Shown piece by piece: positions 59,642 through 64,000 of a stretch of DNA of 64,000 nucleotides. The stretch covers positions 1-64,000 of the forward strand of contig JAEUHX010000013.1 in the NCBI GenBank assembly GCA_016792805.1, given 5' to 3'. How positions within the stretch are numbered: position 1 is the first letter of the stretch; the number at the start of each line of letters is the position of its first letter. The DNA is from Planctomycetota bacterium (GTDB taxonomy: Bacteria; Planctomycetota; UBA1135; JACQFD01). Below the pieces are notes generated by a model, which worked only from the letters and a program-made list of their open reading frames with translations, did not search any database and was not told the origin of the DNA. Both the position numbers and the translations under genes were made by a program.

Positions 59642-62600
59642 ATGGCGCTACCGATCCTCCGTTGGCTGCTGCTTACCTCCGCTCTCGGGGGCGCCGCGCT
59701 CGGGGCCGGCCTGGCCACTGGCAATGAAGCCCCCGCGGCGCGAATCCGGTACGGGCGCGATATCCGCCCGCTGCTCTCCGACCGCTGCTTCAAGTGCCAT
59801 GGAGCCGACAGCGCATCCCGGGAGGCCGAGCTTCGGCTCGACGTGCGAGATGTGGCCACCGCCATTCGAACGAGCAAAAGCCATCCGCCGCGCGCGGCGG
59901 TGGTTCCGGGGAAGCCCGAGGAGAGTGAATTGTGGCGAAGAGTCACCGCCGCCGATTCCTCGGAGGCGATGCCTCCGGCGGAAAGCCATAAATCGCGCCT
60001 GAACGCGGCGGAGCTCTCCTTGGTGCGGCGCTGGATTGAGGAGGGCGCCGAGTATGAACCCCATTGGGCGTTCAAGCCGCCTGCGCGGCCGGAGGTGCCC
60101 GCGGTGCGCCAGCCGGAGTGGGCCCGCAACCCGGTCGATCGATTTGTGCTTTCTCGGCTCGAGCAGGAGGGGATCGCGCCGAGCCCCGAGGAGGCGCGCG
60201 GCCCATGGCTGCGGCGGCTATTCCTCGACCTGACGGGGCTTCCGCCGACGCCCGAAGAGCTTGATGCATTCGAAGCGGATCGGCGGCCCGACGCGCACGA
60301 GCGGTGGGTGGATAAGTTGCTTTCCGAGGAGCCCTACAGAACGCGCGTTGCCGAGCGGCTCGCAACGCCGTGGCTCGATCAGGCGCGCTACGCGGACACC
60401 TCGGGCATCCATATGGACGCGGGGCGGCAGATTTGGCCGTGGCGCGACTGGGTGCTGCGGGCGCTGCGCGACAACATGCCGTTCGATCAATTCGTGGTGG
60501 AGCAGATCGCCGGCGATCTGCTGCCGAACGCCACCATGGACCAGCGCGTCGCGACGGGGTTTCACAGAAACCACGTGACGAGCGACGAAGGGGGCGCGAT
60601 CGATGAAGAGTATCGAGTGGAGTACGCAGTCGACCGCGTGGCGACGACGGGGTCGGTGTTCCTCGGGCTGACGCTCGGATGCGCCCGATGCCACGACCAT
60701 AAATACGATCCGATCACACAGAAAGATTTCTACCAGCTCTTCGCGTTTTTTAACTCGATCGAGGAGCCTGGGATCTACTCGCAAGAGCCCAACGCGAACC
60801 GTGCGCTCGAGCCGTTCTTGAGAGTTCCCTCATCGGAGCAGCTGGCCGAGCGCGAGCGCCTCGAGAGGAAGCTTACAGAAGCCAAGGCGGAGCTTTCGCA
60901 GCCGATCCCGGAGGAAGAGGAGCAGCGGATGGCGTTCCTCGGGAACCTCGTACGCGACGGCGGAATGCAGTGGGCGGTGCTCGAGCCGCGCGAGGCAAAG
61001 GCCGAGGGCGGGGCGGTGCTCACCGTGCAGCCGGACGGCTCGGTGCTCGCGTCTGGTAAGAACCCGCCGAAAGATGTGCATCATTACACATTGAAGACGA
61101 CGGCGAGCGCGCTGTCGGTGATCGCGCTCGAGGCGATGGCCGATGCGACGCTGCCCGGCGGACAGGTTGGACGCGCGTTCAATGGGAACGCCGTGCTGTC
61201 GCGCATCGAGCTCGAGGCAGCGCCCGCGGGCGCCCCCGATCGGCGCATTCCGGTGCCGCTCGCCTGGGCGTGGGCGGATTATGAGCAGACAGACGTCAAT
61301 GGCCGGGCCATCAACGTGCTCGATGGCAGCGGCGATCGCGGATGGGCCGTCGGAGCGCATCAGAAGCCCGGGCCCCGAGTCCTGTTGCTTTTGGCGCAGG
61401 AGCCTTTCGGCTTCGAGGGCGGCACAGAGATTTTTGTGACGTTGCGTTATGAATCGATCTGGAGCGAGCACACGCTCGGCCGGGTTCGGTTCTCGGCCTC
61501 CCCTCTAGCCGAGGCGGCGCGGGCGAGGCTCCCCGTTGCGGCGAGCGAGTGGTGGCGCGTCGGACCGCTCCCCGGCGAGGTCTCCACGATTTTTGGCAAG
61601 CGATTTGGCCCCGAAGAGAGCCCGACGCTCGACCTGCAGCGCAACTTTGGGTTTGGGAATCAATATTGGCGTGCCGCGTTGGGACTCGCCGACGGCCGCG
61701 TCCAGGACCTCGACGGCGGAGTAAACGTTCATTATCTCGGCCGGCGGCTTTTTGCGCCGACGGCGCGCAAGCTCCCGCTCTCGCTCGGCAGCGACGACGG
61801 CATCCGGGTTTTTGTGAATGGCACCGAAGTGCTGCAGCACGACGTGCCGCGCCCGGCCGCGCCCGATCAGGAGAAGCTCACCGTCGACTTGCGCGCCGGG
61901 CTCAATACAGTCGTCCTCAAGATTGTGAACACGGGCGGCCAGGCCGGTTTTTATTGGAAGTCGCAGCCCGACGCCTCCGAGCTGGCGGGACCGCTCGCGG
62001 CGGCCGTGCTGCCGAGCGAGCGACGCCATGGGGGGCTCGAATCGGCCCTGGCGCGCGAGTGGAAGCTTCGCTTTTCGCCGGGCTACCGCGCTCGGTCGGA
62101 GGCCGTGGCGTCCATCGAGAAGTCGGTTGCGGATCTGGAGCGCTCCATTCCGCTCACGATGGTGATGAAGGAGCTTCCCAAGCCGCGCGAGACCTTCGTG
62201 CTGAAGCGTGGTCATTACAGTATGCCCGATAAGGAGCGTCCCGTGACACGGCAGGTGCCCGAAGCGCTCGGAACGCTTCCAGCCGACGAGCCGCGCGATC
62301 GTCTCGGGCTCGCACGCTGGCTCGTGTCTCCTCAGAACCCGCTGCTGGCCCGAGTCACGGTGAACCGGCTTTGGGAGTTCGTGTTCGGGGCCGGCCTTGT
62401 GCGAACGACGGAGGATTTCGGGCTCCAGGGCGAATGGCCGAGCCACCCCGAATTGTTAGATTGGCTCGCGGTGGAGCTTCGCGAGAGCGGGTGGAATCTG
62501 CGGGCGATGCTTTCGCTCCTGGTGAAGAGTGCCACTTATCGGCAAAGCGCGCGCGTTCGCGAAGATGCGCTTGCCCGCGACCCCGACGGGCGGCTGCTGG

Positions 62601-63253
62601 CTTGGATGCCGAGGCGAAGGCTCGGGGCTGAGCAGATTCGTGACTATGCTCTGTTTGTGTCGGGGCTTCTCGTGGAGAAGTTCGGCGGGCCTTCGGTGAA
62701 GCCGTACCAGCCGCCGGGGCTGTGGGAGGAAGTTGCGATGGTGCAGTCGAATACGCGCACCTATCAGCGCGGGGCCGGCGAGGAATTGTATCGCCGTAGC
62801 CTGTATACCTATTGGAAGCGGGCGTGTCCGCCGCCCTCGATGCTGACGCTCGATGCCCCGACGCGCGAGTTCTGTACGATTCGCCGCTCTGCGACCAATA
62901 CTCCTCTCCAGGCGCTCGTGCTCTGGAACGACGAGCAGATGGTGGAAGCGGCCCGTGCTCTTGCATGGCGTGTGCTCCAGGAGCCGCTCGAGGCTCCCAC
63001 AGATACGGAACGCATCGGGCGGCTCTTCCGGCGCTGCGCGGGGCGGACGCCGACACCCGCAGAGCGCGATGCGCTTGCGGCGGCTCTTACCGCGTTCCTG
63101 GACCGCTACCGCAAGGCCCCAGCAGACGCGGAGAAGCTCCTCTCGGTCGGCGCCGCGCCGCTCCCCGACCAAGCCGATCGCGCAGCCCTCGCCGCATGGA
63201 CCATGCTGGCGAACGCCGTGCTCGCCTCCGACGTCGTGATCACGAAGAGTTAG
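59642..63253 (+). CDS. PSCyt1-DUF1549-DUF1553 (PSD1) planctomycete protein
   Basis: The 1203-residue exported protein has a signal peptide (LPILRWLLLTSALGGAALGAG), then a PSCyt1 c-type cytochrome motif (CFKCHG, about residue 50) before DUF1549 (PSCyt2; NPVDRFVLSRLEQEGIAPS, LFLDLTGLPPTPEEL, LGCARCHDHKYDPITQKDFY). A large insert (about 430-820) includes a jelly-roll (DDGIRVFVNGTEVLQHD). DUF1553 (PSD1; NPLLARVTVNRLWEFVFGAG, RRLGAEQIRDYALFVSG, RRSLYTYWKR) ends the protein. The role is unknown, possibly in haem-linked extracellular oxidation of polymers. It is paired with DUF1501 27 bp downstream, as in many planctomycetes. Confidence 0.95.
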   Translation: MALPILRWLLLTSALGGAALGAGLATGNEAPAARIRYGRDIRPLLSDRCFKCHGADSASREAELRLDVRDVATAIRTSKSHPPRAAVVPGKPEESELWRRVTAADSSEAMPPAESHKSRLNAAELSLVRRWIEEGAEYEPHWAFKPPARPEVPAVRQPEWARNPVDRFVLSRLEQEGIAPSPEEARGPWLRRLFLDLTGLPPTPEELDAFEADRRPDAHERWVDKLLSEEPYRTRVAERLATPWLDQARYADTSGIHMDAGRQIWPWRDWVLRALRDNMPFDQFVVEQIAGDLLPNATMDQRVATGFHRNHVTSDEGGAIDEEYRVEYAVDRVATTGSVFLGLTLGCARCHDHKYDPITQKDFYQLFAFFNSIEEPGIYSQEPNANRALEPFLRVPSSEQLAERERLERKLTEAKAELSQPIPEEEEQRMAFLGNLVRDGGMQWAVLEPREAKAEGGAVLTVQPDGSVLASGKNPPKDVHHYTLKTTASALSVIALEAMADATLPGGQVGRAFNGNAVLSRIELEAAPAGAPDRRIPVPLAWAWADYEQTDVNGRAINVLDGSGDRGWAVGAHQKPGPRVLLLLAQEPFGFEGGTEIFVTLRYESIWSEHTLGRVRFSASPLAEAARARLPVAASEWWRVGPLPGEVSTIFGKRFGPEESPTLDLQRNFGFGNQYWRAALGLADGRVQDLDGGVNVHYLGRRLFAPTARKLPLSLGSDDGIRVFVNGTEVLQHDVPRPAAPDQEKLTVDLRAGLNTVVLKIVNTGGQAGFYWKSQPDASELAGPLAAAVLPSERRHGGLESALAREWKLRFSPGYRARSEAVASIEKSVADLERSIPLTMVMKELPKPRETFVLKRGHYSMPDKERPVTRQVPEALGTLPADEPRDRLGLARWLVSPQNPLLARVTVNRLWEFVFGAGLVRTTEDFGLQGEWPSHPELLDWLAVELRESGWNLRAMLSLLVKSATYRQSARVREDALARDPDGRLLAWMPRRRLGAEQIRDYALFVSGLLVEKFGGPSVKPYQPPGLWEEVAMVQSNTRTYQRGAGEELYRRSLYTYWKRACPPPSMLTLDAPTREFCTIRRSATNTPLQALVLWNDEQMVEAARALAWRVLQEPLEAPTDTERIGRLFRRCAGRTPTPAERDALAAALTAFLDRYRKAPADAEKLLSVGAAPLPDQADRAALAAWTMLANAVLASDVVITKS

Positions 63254-63280
63254 CTTTCCATACACATACGCGGACAGCCC

Positions 63281-64000
63281 ATGGATCCCCTGCAGGAACG
63301 CGCCCTCGAGATCACGCGCAGGCGTTTCTTCAAGACAGCCGCCCAGAGCCTCTCGGCGGGCCTCGGCTCGCTCGCGCTCTCCGAAGTGCTGCTCGGCCGA
63401 AACGCACTGGCCTTCGAATCGCACGCGGCTTCGGGCGCGCACGCGGCGCGCATGGGGGCGCTCGGCGCGCCCCACTTCAAGCCGAAGGCGAAGCGCGTCA
63501 TTTATATGCATATGGAGGGCGCGCCGAGCCAGCTTGATTTGTTTGATTACAAGCCGGGGCTTCGCGCGCGGTTCAATCAGGACCTCCCCGATTCGATCCG
63601 GAAGGGACAGCGGCTCACGGGCATGACGAGCGGCCAGTCGCGATTCCCCGTCGCGCCCTCGGTGTTCCAGTTCACACGCTATGCAAATCAGCAAGACGGC
63701 GTCTGGCTGAGCGAGGTGATTCCACACATCGGATCGGTTGCCCATGAGATTTGCTTTGTGCACTCCATGCACACCGATGCGATCAATCACGAGCCGGGCA
63801 TTACCTTTTTTCAGACCGGCAACGAGCAGCCCGGGCGGCCGGCGTTCGGCGCATGGGTGAGCTACGGGCTTGGGAGCTCCAATGCGGATCTGCCAGCTTT
63901 TGTGGTGATGATCTCCCAGGGGTTCGGAAACACGCAGGCACTTGCCGCACGGTTCTGGGGCAGCGGGTTCCTTTCGAGCGAGCATCAGGGCTGCCAGCTC
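63281..64000 (+). CDS. DUF1501 protein, Tat-exported, 3' truncated by window end
   Basis: The 240 residues visible start with a Tat signal (ITRRRFFKTAAQSLSAGLGS) and lead into DUF1501, a sulfatase/alkaline-phosphatase-like fold: VIYMHMEGAPSQLDLFDYKPGL, SEVIPHIGSVAHEICFVHSM, HTDAINHEPGITFFQTGNEQPGRP and GAWVSYGLGSSNADLPAFVV. The mature protein usually has about 450-480 residues, so roughly half is present. It has no stop within the window. DUF1501 genes are standard downstream partners of PSD1 genes in Planctomycetota and the two are probably co-transcribed. The reaction is not known. Confidence 0.95.
   Translation, partial: MDPLQERALEITRRRFFKTAAQSLSAGLGSLALSEVLLGRNALAFESHAASGAHAARMGALGAPHFKPKAKRVIYMHMEGAPSQLDLFDYKPGLRARFNQDLPDSIRKGQRLTGMTSGQSRFPVAPSVFQFTRYANQQDGVWLSEVIPHIGSVAHEICFVHSMHTDAINHEPGITFFQTGNEQPGRPAFGAWVSYGLGSSNADLPAFVVMISQGFGNTQALAARFWGSGFLSSEHQGCQL

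Overview
The window is GC-rich bacterial chromosome and most probably comes from a planctomycete (Planctomycetota). The strongest marker is at the right edge: a large PSCyt1/DUF1549/DUF1553 protein followed directly by a Tat-exported DUF1501 protein, a pair that is greatly expanded in that phylum. Many giant secreted proteins with carboxypeptidase-regulatory-like domains, FG-GAP and other repeat proteins, DUF4412, M60-type and reprolysin-type secreted proteases, and several ECF sigma factors point the same way.

Layout. 1-140: the tail of an IS3-family element. 359-4673: vitamin B6 island with pdxS-pdxT (followed by a predicted permuted-papain-fold protein) divergent from a MocR/PdxR regulator. 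4676-9298: an ECF42-type sigma factor with its YCII/DGPF partner, an erythromycin-esterase-like lipoprotein and an FG-GAP repeat protein. 9364-10083: a decayed secreted-protein C-terminus. 10231-11948: HD-domain protein and Gfo/Idh/MocA oxidoreductase. 12059-16516: a tightly packed five-gene cluster (DUF4198, GT2 glycosyltransferase, radical SAM, DUF547, GNAT) with two GTGA start/stop overlaps. 16988-32695: surface/periplasmic island with five proteins carrying carboxypeptidase-regulatory-like or similar prealbumin-like domains (two probably frameshifted), an SGNH hydrolase and a Nudix-SnoaL fusion; ispG (isoprenoid biosynthesis) sits inside it. 33168-34638: nucleotidyltransferase-like gene whose 3' end was invaded by a MITE, and a RibD-C/DHFR-like protein. 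34823-42579: sigma factor, membrane protein and thioredoxin-fold protein divergent from two tandem paralogous zinc metalloproteases. 42623-46700: alpha/beta hydrolase, hexose mutarotase and glucose-6-phosphate isomerase. 47340-59525: assorted exported proteins, a VOC protein, an M60-like metallopeptidase and an HtrA-type protease. 59642-64000: PSD1 protein and the truncated DUF1501 protein.

Non-coding structure is unusually rich. A 159-bp element at 33643-33801 has 17-bp perfect terminal inverted repeats and a CTAA target duplication, and a degenerate copy lies in inverse orientation at about 57903-58084. A 31-bp palindromic repeat occurs three times (16612, 30711, 47216), a second palindrome family occurs at 183, 30466 and 46907, and a 25-bp tandem repeat lies downstream of ispG. 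I saw no rRNA, tRNA or CRISPR array. Start sites were chosen by signal peptides, family starts or stop/start overlaps; all functions are inferred from sequence motifs read by eye.
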